Assembly: GCA_030679035.1 (NCBI GenBank)
Contig: JAUXTH010000189.1
Coordinates: 216,014-280,013, forward strand
Source: Methylobacter sp.
Lineage (GTDB): Bacteria; Pseudomonadota; Gammaproteobacteria; Methylococcales; Methylomonadaceae
Length of the DNA stretch: 64,000 bases
Direction of reading: 5' to 3'
The notes under the pieces are model-generated. The model did no database searches. It was not told the origin of the DNA and saw nothing but the letters and a program-made list of their open reading frames with translations. Below are positions 16,340 to 25,425 of the stretch, piece by piece. Within the stretch, counting starts at the first letter, position 1. The number at the start of each line of letters is the position of its first letter. The translations under genes and the position numbers were made by a program.

Positions 16340-16471
16340 ATGAAGTGGTGGCCGCCGAGGAGGCAAGAAAAATACAACAGCGTGATTGTCTTTAATGAGC
16401 AAAATAAAGCCACCGATGTGGTGGATGATGTTTATGCAGAGTATCGGGTTCCCGATGATTTGATTTGGTAG
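16340..16471 (+). CDS. Small conserved ORF (copy 2)
   Basis: This 43-aa ORF starts MKWWPPRRQEKYNSVIVFNE and ends VPDDLIW. Its C-terminal 26 residues closely match the truncated ORF at 1-108. An AGGG lies about 9 bases before the ATG. It has a basic, Trp-rich N-terminus and an acidic C-terminal half. I do not recognise it. It is transcribed divergently from gvpA and convergently with the diguanylate cyclase gene. Confidence 0.5.
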   Translation: MKWWPPRRQEKYNSVIVFNEQNKATDVVDDVYAEYRVPDDLIW

Positions 16472-16486
16472 AAACCAGCGGGGGCT

Positions 16487-18046
16487 TTACAAAATGCAGC
16501 ATCGGTTGCGGCCTTGCTCCTTAGCCTGATAAAGCGCCTGATCTGCGCGCTCAAAGGCCGATTCATCGGTGTCATTCAGGGTAAACTCGGTAATGCCACA
16601 GGAAATGGTAATGGCAACAGAGGCGCCGCTGGCATTAAAGCCGGTTTTTTCAATAGTCTGACGCAGCTGGTTGGCTACTATTAACGCGGATTGGCTGTCG
16701 GTGTTCGGCAGCAGCATGGTAAATTCTTCACCGCCAAAGCGGGAAATAAAATCGGTTGCGCGGGAATGGTCGGACAATTGTTTGGCGATTAACAGCAGTA
16801 CTTTATCGCCGGCTTTATGACCATAGCTATCATTGATGTTTTTGAAATGATCGATGTCCCAGACGATGAGGCTTAAGGGTGAGTGATAACGTTTCCAGCG
16901 GGCCAGTTCGGCTTCCAGGCGTTCGTTATAGGCATTACGATTGGGTAGGCCTGTTAATGTGTCGCGCAATGCCTGGTTATTGGCAATTTTCAGTTTTGAT
17001 TTGAGGTCGCTGGATTCTGACTCCATGTCTTTTATTTTATTGACCAAGTCATCGAGTTGTTGCTGGGTTTTTTGGCGTTGAACAGCCTCTTTTTGGTTAT
17101 GTTCCTGGATTTCCTTGGCAATCGTTGCTAACCGATTGTTAATGACGCCTTTTAAAGGCTCCAGTTTGGTGGCGTTGGTCGAGCTTAACTTCAATTCTTC
17201 CATCTGTTCGGAAACGGATTGATCGAGTTTGCTTCTGTTTTCGGCCGATTCTATTGCAGCCGAGCTGGCTCCCAGCACGCTTACATCCAGTGCCGCCAGT
17301 TGCTCGGTAATATGAGAGAGAAATTTATCAATGTCTTGCTGTTCAGATTGGCTGTGTTGTTTTATCTTAAGCAGCAGTTTAAAGGATTTATCCAGAATTG
17401 TTTCAAACGCTGTTGTGGTTCGATTAGGAGCAGTGAGCAATTGTTTTGCGGTTTGTGCCTGTTGATCAAAGATGCTGGGGATTTCGATACCTTCCAGCAA
17501 AAGTAATAATTGCCTACTGACAATTCCTATATCAATGTGGTTGGCGATGATAGTTGGCGTTGATATGTCGTCGTCTGGTTCGATAGCTTCAAGTATGGCG
17601 ATAAATAATTGATTGGAGGTTTCGAATTTTACGGTATCAGTTTTTTTCTTCAGCAGTCTTAGTGCGTTTTGTTGTGTTTCAGTATTATATTGTTGAAGTA
17701 GGAAATCAAACAGAAGTTCGGTTTCCACTGACTGGCTTTGAGGCGGCGTATGCTTGATCTGGGAGACGGAGGTGGTGAATTTTTCAAGTTCATCTTTAAG
17801 CGCTTGGCTGTTTATGCCGTTTTTTAATTGATCGCGTATACCCTGCAGGTGCGGATCCAGGAGAGGGTCGAGGCCAGTGGTTGCGATAGTCAGGCGTATT
17901 ATTGTTTTACAAAGCAGGTCTTCTTTTTCCTTGTAAGATTCTTCTGATTTCTTGCAAGAAGCCTCCGACTGTTCCTGTTCATCAAGCAGATTTAAATATT
18001 TCTCTTTCCATTTGTTCGGGTCGGTTGCCTTATTAAAAAAACTCAT
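16487..18046 (-). CDS. Diguanylate cyclase with long N-terminal helical region
   Basis: The protein (519 aa) makes c-di-GMP. The C-terminal GGDEF domain (about 355-515) has the active-site GGEEF at about 437-441 and an intact product-inhibition I-site (RATD, five residues upstream). The N-terminal 350 residues are helical with coiled-coil stretches (about 5-45 and 285-350) and no membrane segment. ATG 18046 (MSFFNKATDPNKWKEKYLNLL) has AAGG upstream and fits the family start; a TTG further up is less likely. It lies next to the gas vesicle locus, converging with the small ORF. A functional link with buoyancy is only a possibility. Confidence 0.9.
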   Translation of the reverse strand: MSFFNKATDPNKWKEKYLNLLDEQEQSEASCKKSEESYKEKEDLLCKTIIRLTIATTGLDPLLDPHLQGIRDQLKNGINSQALKDELEKFTTSVSQIKHTPPQSQSVETELLFDFLLQQYNTETQQNALRLLKKKTDTVKFETSNQLFIAILEAIEPDDDISTPTIIANHIDIGIVSRQLLLLLEGIEIPSIFDQQAQTAKQLLTAPNRTTTAFETILDKSFKLLLKIKQHSQSEQQDIDKFLSHITEQLAALDVSVLGASSAAIESAENRSKLDQSVSEQMEELKLSSTNATKLEPLKGVINNRLATIAKEIQEHNQKEAVQRQKTQQQLDDLVNKIKDMESESSDLKSKLKIANNQALRDTLTGLPNRNAYNERLEAELARWKRYHSPLSLIVWDIDHFKNINDSYGHKAGDKVLLLIAKQLSDHSRATDFISRFGGEEFTMLLPNTDSQSALIVANQLRQTIEKTGFNASGASVAITISCGITEFTLNDTDESAFERADQALYQAKEQGRNRCCIL

Positions 18047-18179
18047 GATGGACCTTGTCAATGCTTAAGGAGGATTGTTTGTACAACAGGCGACTTTGTC
18101 AGAAGTCGCCGCATTGATGTCTCATTTGCCCAAACAATAAAATATTTATAAAGAAGTAATCTGCTGATAACGGGTGCAG

Positions 18180-18800
18180 TTATTTTGCTTTGCTTTCCTG
18201 CTGGATCAGTTGATTCATAACTTCAATCATTTTTTCATGAGAACCGGCTGTAGGGCCATTCGTTTTATACTTGCCGTTAATAATGATAGCGGGAACGCCG
18301 GTCACGCCGTAACGACTGGCCGTGGCGGCCGCCTGACGCATTTTGGCGTCGACCAGAAATGAATTGTAGGCATCATGGAATTCGGCTTCGTTAACGCCGT
18401 GCGCAACAAAGAATTTAGCCAGCTGATCTTCGGTCTCAAGGTTTTGTTTTTTGTTTTGTATAGCGTCAAAAAAGTCGCCATGAACTTTATCGACTACGCC
18501 AAGCGCTTCAGCAGTAAAATAAGCTTTGGCGTGCTTGCCCCAAAGATCACTGAATACAGCGGGTTGGCGGATAAATTCAACGTTCTTAGGCAGGCTTTTT
18601 ACCCATTTTTCCAGCAGCGGTTCAAAGCTATAGCAATGTGGACAGCCGTACCAGAAGAATTCAATGATTTCAATTTTATCGGGATTATGGGTGGGTTGGG
18701 CCGGTGACAGGGTTTCATAACCAACCGATTCGGCTTTTAGCAAGGCTGAGAAGGAAAATAACAAGATTAATAAGCTGGTTTGGGTAATTTTTTTTAACAT
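18180..18800 (-). CDS. dsbA: Thiol:disulfide interchange protein DsbA
   Basis: DsbA is the periplasmic oxidase that introduces disulfide bonds into exported proteins. This 206-aa protein has a signal peptide (about 1-23), a thioredoxin fold with the CPHC active site at about 53-56 (FFWYGCPHCYSFE), an inserted helical domain, and a cis-Pro loop (YGVTGVPAI). A MITE-like element begins about 20 bases upstream of its start, so its promoter must lie in or beyond that repeat. Confidence 0.93.
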   Translation of the reverse strand: MLKKITQTSLLILLFSFSALLKAESVGYETLSPAQPTHNPDKIEIIEFFWYGCPHCYSFEPLLEKWVKSLPKNVEFIRQPAVFSDLWGKHAKAYFTAEALGVVDKVHGDFFDAIQNKKQNLETEDQLAKFFVAHGVNEAEFHDAYNSFLVDAKMRQAAATASRYGVTGVPAIIINGKYKTNGPTAGSHEKMIEVMNQLIQQESKAK

Positions 18801-18822
18801 GGCTACGGTTCTCTATTGGTTT

Positions 18823-19064
18823 TGTAGGGCGGTTTCACTTCGTGCTCTAACGAGTCGCGTTACGACTACATGGACAGATATTTGCTCCTCGGTAATTGCT
18901 CCTGCATTACTCTACTACACGCCATCCATGGCGTTATGCAATATCTGCATTCACCACATCCATGTGGATTATGCAGGAGGTAGCGCAACGCACGAGCAGT
19001 TGCCGAGCAATCCGCCAAACTTTATATACAAATAGGCGGATTGCTAAAGCAAATCCGCCCTACA
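18823..19064. repeat. MITE-like element with TGTAGGGCGG ends
   Basis: The ends TGTAGGGCGGTTT (18823-18835) and its near inverted copy (19052-19064) bracket about 240 bases with several internal hairpins, including GGCGGATT/AATCCGCC near the right end. It fills the whole gap between the cytochrome gene stop and dsbA. ORFs inside it are not credible genes. Confidence 0.65.
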
Positions 19065-19065
19065 C

Positions 19066-19731
19066 TCATTTCATCATTGATATGCGATAAGAAACGGCTT
19101 TTATTTCCTCGTCGGTCATTTTTTTGGCAATCATGTGCATGATGTTTTCCGGATTGTTGCTGCGTGCGCCGGATTTAAAGTCGGTAAGCGTTTTGATTAA
19201 ATAATCGGCGTGTTGCGATTTTAATGCCGGAAACGAAGCCGGTTTATTGCCCTCGCCAAAAGGACCGTGACAGGCGATGCAGGCGGAGACTTCGCTTTTT
19301 AGGTCACCGTTCCGGTACAGGTCGCTGCCCTTGGCAATCAGGGTCTGGATGTCTTTGTTGCCGGCCGGTTTTTCGTCTTCATCGTCAGCAGCCAAGACCG
19401 GCATGGCGTTTTCGGAAATCTTTTGCGCCGCGTAGTATGCGGAAATGTCCGCCATATCTTCGTCAGTTAATGATAGCGCCATAGCCGACATCATCGGGTC
19501 GCTGCGGCTGCCGTCTTTGAATGCGCGCAACTGCCGTTCCAGATAGGAAGAATGTTGCTGTGCAAGCTTGGGAAATGTTGCTACCATGCTGTTGCCGTTG
19601 TCTCCGTGACAACTGGCGCAGGACTCTGCTTTTTGTTTTCCTGCGTTAACATCGCCTTCTGCATGTAAAATACCTGTAGCGCTGGTCAACGCCAGAGAAA
19701 TTGAAAGTATCTGCCATTTTTTCTTCATCAA
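19066..19731 (-). CDS. Periplasmic diheme cytochrome c (c4-like)
   Basis: This 221-aa protein has a signal peptide (about 1-24, cleaved after LHA) and two class I cytochrome c domains with heme sites CASCH (about 38-42) and CIACH (about 148-152), with candidate axial Met residues in SDPMMSAMA and ENIMHMI. Such two-domain cytochromes carry electrons to terminal oxidases. The gene ends two bases before a MITE-like element. It is divergent from engB across a gap that holds a 26-base perfect inverted repeat. Confidence 0.9.
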   Translation of the reverse strand: MMKKKWQILSISLALTSATGILHAEGDVNAGKQKAESCASCHGDNGNSMVATFPKLAQQHSSYLERQLRAFKDGSRSDPMMSAMALSLTDEDMADISAYYAAQKISENAMPVLAADDEDEKPAGNKDIQTLIAKGSDLYRNGDLKSEVSACIACHGPFGEGNKPASFPALKSQHADYLIKTLTDFKSGARSNNPENIMHMIAKKMTDEEIKAVSYRISMMK

Positions 19732-19761
19732 ATTCCCCTTTGGAATGATTAATCATTTATC

Positions 19762-19821
19762 GTAGGGGCAATCCCTTGTGGTTGCCCGAGGCACAGGGCA
19801 ACCACAAGGGATTGCCCCTAC
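19762..19821. repeat. Perfect 26-base inverted repeat
   Basis: Arms at 19762-19787 and 19796-19821 are exactly complementary around an 8-base loop; the arms begin GTAGGGGCAATCCC. It sits in the divergent gap between the cytochrome gene and engB. This looks like a REP-type dispersed palindrome rather than a terminator, as no gene ends here. Confidence 0.8.
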
Positions 19822-19865
19822 AGTTTTAAATTTTACTCTAAATAGTAACGCTAAGCGAGACAACG

Positions 19866-20507
19866 ATGAACCCAGTTTACACCCAAGCAAAATTTATTAA
19901 CAGTTCGCCACATCTTCGTGACACGCCTCCGGATCAGGGCATGGAAGTGGCATTTGCCGGGCGCTCAAATGCGGGTAAATCCAGCGCAATTAATACTTTA
20001 ACCCGGCAAAACGCATTGGCTCGAATCAGTAAGACGCCGGGCAGAACCCAGATGCTTAATTTTTTCGAAATTAATGAGCAGCAACGGTTTGTCGATTTGC
20101 CGGGTTACGGCTATGCCAAAGTGCCTTTAGCGGTGAAGAAAAAATGGCATGAGTTGATGGAAACGTATTTAACCAGCCGCAAGTCATTATGCGGCATTAT
20201 TCTGGTGATGGATGTGCGCCATCCGCTAACCGAATTCGACTGGCAGATGATAGAGTGGTGCGAACATACCGGGCTGCCGCTGCATGTATTGTTAACCAAG
20301 GCGGATAAGTTGAATTACGGGGCGGCTAAAACGACTTTGTTGCAGGTGCAAAAGGAGTTAAAGGATGCCAGTTTCCCGTTGACGATACAGCTGTTTTCGT
20401 CGTTGAAAAAAATCGGCATTGATGAGGTGCATAGTGCACTGGATCATTTGTTTAATCCTGTTGACCAGGAGCAGCAGGATCAGAGCAAAATATCGACACC
20501 TTCCTGA
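19866..20507 (+). CDS. engB: Ribosome biogenesis GTP-binding protein YihA/EngB
   Basis: This 213-aa GTPase is needed for assembly of the large ribosomal subunit. It shows G1 GRSNAGKSS (about 32-40), G2 with KTPGRTQ, G3 DLPGYG, G4 TKAD and the G5 SSLKK-like region. Length is normal. Its last 28 bases overlap the end of the convergent metallo-hydrolase gene. Confidence 0.95.
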   Translation: MNPVYTQAKFINSSPHLRDTPPDQGMEVAFAGRSNAGKSSAINTLTRQNALARISKTPGRTQMLNFFEINEQQRFVDLPGYGYAKVPLAVKKKWHELMETYLTSRKSLCGIILVMDVRHPLTEFDWQMIEWCEHTGLPLHVLLTKADKLNYGAAKTTLLQVQKELKDASFPLTIQLFSSLKKIGIDEVHSALDHLFNPVDQEQQDQSKISTPS

Positions 20508-21361
20508 GCAAGCAATAATTCGCAGCCGGTTTCCGGGTGGTTTTGCAGCAAGCTTTGATAAATGGCATCAAGGCTTGCATCGCTACGGGTGGGTTCGTGG
20601 TGGGTAAAAAATAGTTTTTTTGCGTTTGCGGCAGTGGCCAGCTTTATCCCCGAATCATAAGTGCCATGCCCCCAGCCTTGTTTGGAGGCATATTCCTCAT
20701 TGGTATAGGACGAGTCGACGATCAACGCATCGACATCTTTCATGGCCAGTACCACTTCGTTCCATTTGGCATCGACAAAAGACTGGAATTCAACATATTC
20801 ATCATCTTCCGGATCATAGATGTTGAGTTGCGGTTCGTAATCGCCGGTAAAAAAAATGGATTGCCCGTCGCAATCGATACGGTAGCCGAAATTTAACACC
20901 GGATGACTGAGTACAATCGGAGTGATCGTGGCGCTGCCGACCTTGACCGGTACGCCCGGCATGACTGTGGTGTAGTTAATCCGTGCATTCAGCTGTGCTT
21001 CCCGTATTGGGAAAAAACTGTATTGCAGCTGTACGGAAAGTGCGCGGTTGATGGTTTCATTGGTGACCGGGTCAATCCCGCCGTAGATAGTGATCTGATT
21101 GTTGGGGATGAAAATAGGGATAAAAAAGGGCAGGCCCTGTATATGGTCCCAATGGGTATGGGTAATGAAGATATGCGCCTGGATGGGCATTTCTTTCAGC
21201 AGGTTTTGTGCAAGTGCGTGGATGCCGGTACCAGCGTCAATAATGATTAAATCATTGTCATCGGTTCTGATTTCAATGCAGGTGGTATTGCCGCCGTATT
21301 TAACGGTATTGGGCCCTGGTGTGGGTATGGATCCTCTAACGCCCCAGAATTTAAATTTCAT
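20480..21361 (-). CDS. Metallo-beta-lactamase fold hydrolase
   Basis: This 293-aa protein starts MKFKFWGVRGSIPTPGPNT, typical of a PDE/RNase Z-like subgroup, and has the metal-binding THTHWDH motif at about 67-73, a further His in VLSHPVLNFGYR, an Asp in FTGDYEP and a final HHEP motif. A phosphodiesterase or cyclic-nucleotide-like hydrolase activity is likely but the substrate is not known. It overlaps engB tail to tail by 28 bases. Confidence 0.82.
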   Translation of the reverse strand: MKFKFWGVRGSIPTPGPNTVKYGGNTTCIEIRTDDNDLIIIDAGTGIHALAQNLLKEMPIQAHIFITHTHWDHIQGLPFFIPIFIPNNQITIYGGIDPVTNETINRALSVQLQYSFFPIREAQLNARINYTTVMPGVPVKVGSATITPIVLSHPVLNFGYRIDCDGQSIFFTGDYEPQLNIYDPEDDEYVEFQSFVDAKWNEVVLAMKDVDALIVDSSYTNEEYASKQGWGHGTYDSGIKLATAANAKKLFFTHHEPTRSDASLDAIYQSLLQNHPETGCELLLAQEGVDILL

Positions 21362-21422
21362 TGTTGTCCTTCGACTGCATGGAGGTAGGTGGTGGAAGCA
21401 ATGCAGGAGCGCAAACCGAGCA

Positions 21423-22271
21423 CTACAAGTTAATAAAAGACTGAGCTTCTGTTTTGATCGATTCCAAATTCCCTAAAGCCCCGCACATGCCAGGCAGATC
21501 CTGGCCAAAACGGGCGACAATGGATTGGGGGAAGTCTTCTATCAGAGGATTGCCGCTATCACCGAACTGCATGTATTTGCTGATTTGATTGGCCGCAAAA
21601 ACGCAGTCCCTTAAGACATTTTGGCTAAGATCCAGCTCATGATGATGAGCGATGGCATCAATTAACGTCTCGGACAGATCCCATTTTTCGGCCAGCATTT
21701 TACCTGCCTGTGTATGACTAATGCCGATAAATTCGAGTTCGGTTTGGTGCAGGGGCAGTTGTTGTTCTTTGCTTTTTTCCAGCGCAAGTTTAAATTCATT
21801 GGGCATAAATTCGGCGAACACCACCTTGCCAAAGTCATGCAGTAATCCGGCAACAAAACAATCGCTGCATTCTATTGAGGACAGGCTGATGCGTTCAGCA
21901 AGCATTTTACTGATGGATGCGGTGGTTAAAGAATGCAGCAGGAAACTGGAGGTGTTGAAATTGGCCTTGTTGTCGGCATTCAGCATGCCCATTGCGGCGA
22001 CGCCTAAAGCCATGTTCTTTATGGTGTTAAGGCCAATATGCACGACTGCCCGTTGCACCGAGGTGACTTTGTGAGGCAGGCCGTAGAAAGATGAATTAAT
22101 GGACTTAAGGATTTTAACGGTCATGACCGGGTCGCATTCAATCACACGGACAATGTCTTTTGCCGAAGCATTGATGTCTGACGTTAACTGCACGACTTGC
22201 TGGACGCTTCTGGGGAAAGCGGGCATTTTCTCAACGAGGACGATGAGTTTTTCGTTTTTTGAGTTCGACAT
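21423..22271 (-). CDS. HDOD domain protein
   Basis: This 282-aa protein is made of one HDOD domain (about 15-210), with the LPxxVxQ-like FPRSVQQVVQL and the GLLHDFGKVVFAE segment. The HD pair is kept here (LLHDFGK), although HDOD proteins are usually not known to be active hydrolases. They act in signalling, often together with c-di-GMP or chemotaxis pathways. No other output domain is present. Confidence 0.85.
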   Translation of the reverse strand: MSNSKNEKLIVLVEKMPAFPRSVQQVVQLTSDINASAKDIVRVIECDPVMTVKILKSINSSFYGLPHKVTSVQRAVVHIGLNTIKNMALGVAAMGMLNADNKANFNTSSFLLHSLTTASISKMLAERISLSSIECSDCFVAGLLHDFGKVVFAEFMPNEFKLALEKSKEQQLPLHQTELEFIGISHTQAGKMLAEKWDLSETLIDAIAHHHELDLSQNVLRDCVFAANQISKYMQFGDSGNPLIEDFPQSIVARFGQDLPGMCGALGNLESIKTEAQSFINL

Positions 22272-22398
22272 TGTGTGTGGTTAAGCAGTAATAACTATTA
22301 GAGCATAGCAGAGAAAAGGAGTTGTTAGTCATGTGGATCCAAGTTATACCGCCACTATAATACAAACCGTCATAATACCGAAAAATAATAACTAACAG

Positions 22399-25200
22399 TT
22401 AATGAGCTTCATCCCAATTATTTCCAATACCTATGTCGACAATCAGCGGCACATTAAGCTCGGTAGCCGCACACATCAGGGTTCTGATATTCGCTGCGCA
22501 GTCGTCGACATGATCTTCGGCAATCTCAAATACCAGTTCGTCATGCACCTGCATGATCATTTTGGCATCCGGTTTATCCCGATACAACCACCGGTCGGCG
22601 GCAATCATGGCGCGTTTAATGATGTCGGCTGCGGTTCCCTGCATCGGCGCATTGATGGCGGTGCGTTCGGCATACTGGCGGCGCGCTGCATTGCGTGAAT
22701 TTATCTCTGGTAAATAAAGTCGTCTGCCGAATAATGTTTCAACATAGCCCTGTTCTCGAGCTAGCCCTCTGATGCTGTCCATATAGTTTTTGACGCCCGG
22801 ATAACGGGCAAAATACAGATCAATATAAGATTGCGCCTGGCCGCGCGACAAGCCCAGTTGCTGCGCCAGTCCAAAGGATGACATGCCGTAAATCAGGCCG
22901 AAATTGATGGCTTTGGCGGAACGGCGCAAATCGGTGGTGACTTGCTCGGGAGCGACGCCAAACACTTCCGCCGCTGTGGCTCGGTGTACGTCCTGCCCTT
23001 CGGTAAAGGCTTTTAACAAACCTGCATCGGCGGATAAATGCGCCATGATGCGTAATTCAATCTGCGAATAATCGGCGGCGACAATTTTTTTGCCTTCGGG
23101 AGCGATAAACGCCTGACGGATTTTGCGGCCTTCTTCGCTACGTATCGGGATGTTTTGCAGGTTGGGATCGGAGGAAGACAGTCTGCCTGTTGCGGCTACC
23201 GCCTGATGGTACGAGGTATGAATCCGTCCGGTTTGCCCGTCAACCTGTTGCGGCAGTTTGTCGGTATAAGTTGATTTCAGTTTGCTTAAACTGCGGTACT
23301 CCAGAATCAGCTTGGGCAGCGGATAATCGAGGGCCAATTCCTGCAATACCGATTCTTCCGTAGACGGCTGGCCTTTTGGGGTTTTTTTTAACACCGGCAG
23401 CTTTTGCTGATCGTAAAGGATGTCCTGGATCTGTTTGGGCGAGCCCAGGTTGAAGGTCTGTCCGGCCAGATCGTGAGCGTGTTGCTCAAGCGATATAATC
23501 TGGCTGGAAAGCTCAAGGCTTTGTTGCGCGAGCATCGCGGCGTCGATTAACACGCCGTTGCTTTCAATGCGGGCCAGCACGCTGATTAGCGGCACTTCCA
23601 TTTCTGTATATAACTCAAGCAATTTTGGCTGCTGCGCCAGCTTTGCAGCCAGTACCTGATGCAGTTGCAGGGTGATGTCGGCGTCTTCTGCGGCGTAAGG
23701 TGCGGCCTGTTCTATAGGCACCTCCTGAAAGCCTATTTGTTTTGCGCCTTTTCCGGCTACATCTTCATAATGGATGGTTTCAACGCCCAGATATTCCTTA
23801 GCGAGGTCATCCATATTGTGTTTGGTTGCGGTGCTGTTTAGCACGTAGGATTCGAGCATGGTGTCGTGGGCGATGCCGCGCAATGCAATGCCGTGATTGG
23901 CCAGTACATGCATATCGTATTTCAGGTTTTGCCCGAGTTTGGCTTTGTCCGGGTTTTCCAGCAGAGGCCGCAGTTTTTCCAGTATCTCAGAACGGTTCAG
24001 CTGATCCGGCACTCCGGGATAGTCATGAGCCAGCGGCACATAGGCGGCTTTGCCGGGCGTTACCGCAAAGGATACGCCGACTATCTGTGCCTTGCTGTAA
24101 TCCAGGCTGGTGGTTTCGGTATCGAACGCAAACAATTCGGCTTTTTCCAGTTGCTCAAGCCAGTCATTAAAGTGCTGTTTGGTTAACAGGGTTTCATAAT
24201 TGGAGTCGATTTTGGCGGGCTTATCTTCGGTCTGCGCAGCTTCAATAGGGGCTGTCCTACGCTCAGTCGAAGGGCTCAGGTCTGGCGTAGTCGAAGAACC
24301 TGTGCTGAGCTCAGTCGAAGCATCCAGCGTTTTTAGCCAGGACGAAAAGCCCAGTTCGGCCAATAAAATTTTCAGCTCCGCCTTGTCCATCGGTTGCTGT
24401 TTCAGGTCTTCGATGCTGTAAGGCAAATCCAGGTCGCATTTAATGGTGGTCAGTTGTTTGGATAAAGGAAGTTGATCCAAACTGGCGCGCAGGTTCTCGC
24501 CGATTTTGCCGCCGATTTCATTGGCGTGGGCGATCAGGTTTTCCAAGGTCTGGTATTGCTCCAGCCATTTTGCCGCCGTTTTGGGGCCGACTTTGGGCAC
24601 GCCGGGAATATTGTCGACGGTATCGCCGATCAAGGCCAGGTAATCGATAATCTGCTCCGGCCTGACGCCGAATTTGTCGATAACGCCCTGAATATCCATG
24701 CGCGTGTTGGACATGGTGTTTTCCAGGATAATGTGCTCGGTGACCAGCTGCGCCATATCCTTGTCACCGGTGGAAATGATCACGTCGTAGCCTTGTTGCT
24801 CAGCGTGTTGCGCCAGTACGCCCAGCACATCGTCGGCTTCCACGCCGGATTCGATAATCAACGGTAAACCCATCGCCCGAATCAGGTTGTGCAGCGGGGC
24901 GATCTGTACCCGCAAATCATCAGGCATAGGCGGTCGATGAGCCTTGTACTGATCGTAAAGCTCGTTACGAAAGGTTTTGCCCGGCGCATCGAAGACTATG
25001 GTGATATGGTCGCTGTGGTAGTCGGCGATCAGTTTGCGCAGCATATTGCTGACGCCGTAAATTGCGTTGGTGGGTTCGCCATTCGCGTTGGTTAGCGGCG
25101 GAATGGCATGGTAAGCGCGGAATAAAAAAGAGGAACCGTCAACCAGGATCAGGCGTTCCCTTTGACATTGCTCAGGGTAGGTTTGTGTTTGTTGGGACAT
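22399..25200 (-). CDS. polA: DNA polymerase I
   Basis: This 933-aa polymerase has the 5' nuclease domain (about 15-290, DGSSFLFRAYHA), a 3'-5' exonuclease domain with FDTETTSLD showing intact catalytic acids (proofreading kept), and the family A polymerase domain (about 535-933) with DYSQIELRIMAHLS, RRSAKAINFGLIYGM and QVHDELVFE. It fills repair gaps and removes Okazaki primers. Residues about 293-316, in the linker between the 5' nuclease and exonuclease domains, are encoded by tandem palindromic repeat units (24252-24320). Confidence 0.97.
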   Translation of the reverse strand: MSQQTQTYPEQCQRERLILVDGSSFLFRAYHAIPPLTNANGEPTNAIYGVSNMLRKLIADYHSDHITIVFDAPGKTFRNELYDQYKAHRPPMPDDLRVQIAPLHNLIRAMGLPLIIESGVEADDVLGVLAQHAEQQGYDVIISTGDKDMAQLVTEHIILENTMSNTRMDIQGVIDKFGVRPEQIIDYLALIGDTVDNIPGVPKVGPKTAAKWLEQYQTLENLIAHANEIGGKIGENLRASLDQLPLSKQLTTIKCDLDLPYSIEDLKQQPMDKAELKILLAELGFSSWLKTLDASTELSTGSSTTPDLSPSTERRTAPIEAAQTEDKPAKIDSNYETLLTKQHFNDWLEQLEKAELFAFDTETTSLDYSKAQIVGVSFAVTPGKAAYVPLAHDYPGVPDQLNRSEILEKLRPLLENPDKAKLGQNLKYDMHVLANHGIALRGIAHDTMLESYVLNSTATKHNMDDLAKEYLGVETIHYEDVAGKGAKQIGFQEVPIEQAAPYAAEDADITLQLHQVLAAKLAQQPKLLELYTEMEVPLISVLARIESNGVLIDAAMLAQQSLELSSQIISLEQHAHDLAGQTFNLGSPKQIQDILYDQQKLPVLKKTPKGQPSTEESVLQELALDYPLPKLILEYRSLSKLKSTYTDKLPQQVDGQTGRIHTSYHQAVAATGRLSSSDPNLQNIPIRSEEGRKIRQAFIAPEGKKIVAADYSQIELRIMAHLSADAGLLKAFTEGQDVHRATAAEVFGVAPEQVTTDLRRSAKAINFGLIYGMSSFGLAQQLGLSRGQAQSYIDLYFARYPGVKNYMDSIRGLAREQGYVETLFGRRLYLPEINSRNAARRQYAERTAINAPMQGTAADIIKRAMIAADRWLYRDKPDAKMIMQVHDELVFEIAEDHVDDCAANIRTLMCAATELNVPLIVDIGIGNNWDEAH
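24252..24320. repeat. Coding palindromic elements, tandem copies in polA
   Basis: Three to four degenerate units of the same family (CTGTCCTACGCTCAGTCGAA, GGCGTAGTCGAAG, CTGAGCTCAGTCGAAG) lie side by side and encode a Ser/Thr-rich linker in frame. This is the longest copy in the window. Confidence 0.75.
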
Positions 25201-25242
25201 AAATTAGACTCAAGGCTAAGGGACTATTAACTATGATTAATA

Positions 25243-25412
25243 GAACGCAGATGACGCAGGTTAGGCGGATTTACGCGGATTTTTAAAAGCCGAATTTGTT
25301 ATGCACTTTTAAATCTGTGTTTCATTTTTGTTACAAATATAACGAGTGGAATCGCTAATTAACTACTTCCTTAATCTTATTAAATCATAATCATCTGCGT
25401 CATCCGCGTTCC
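25243..25412. repeat. Intergenic inverted-repeat element (GAACGC-GATGACGCAG type)
   Basis: The ends GAACGCAGATGACGCAG and an inverted TCATCTGCGTCATCCGCG bracket about 170 bases between polA and relA. A shorter relative of the same family lies at 55643-55731. The inside is A+T-rich and has no ORF. Confidence 0.6.
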
Positions 25413-25425
25413 ATTTCTTAACGCC

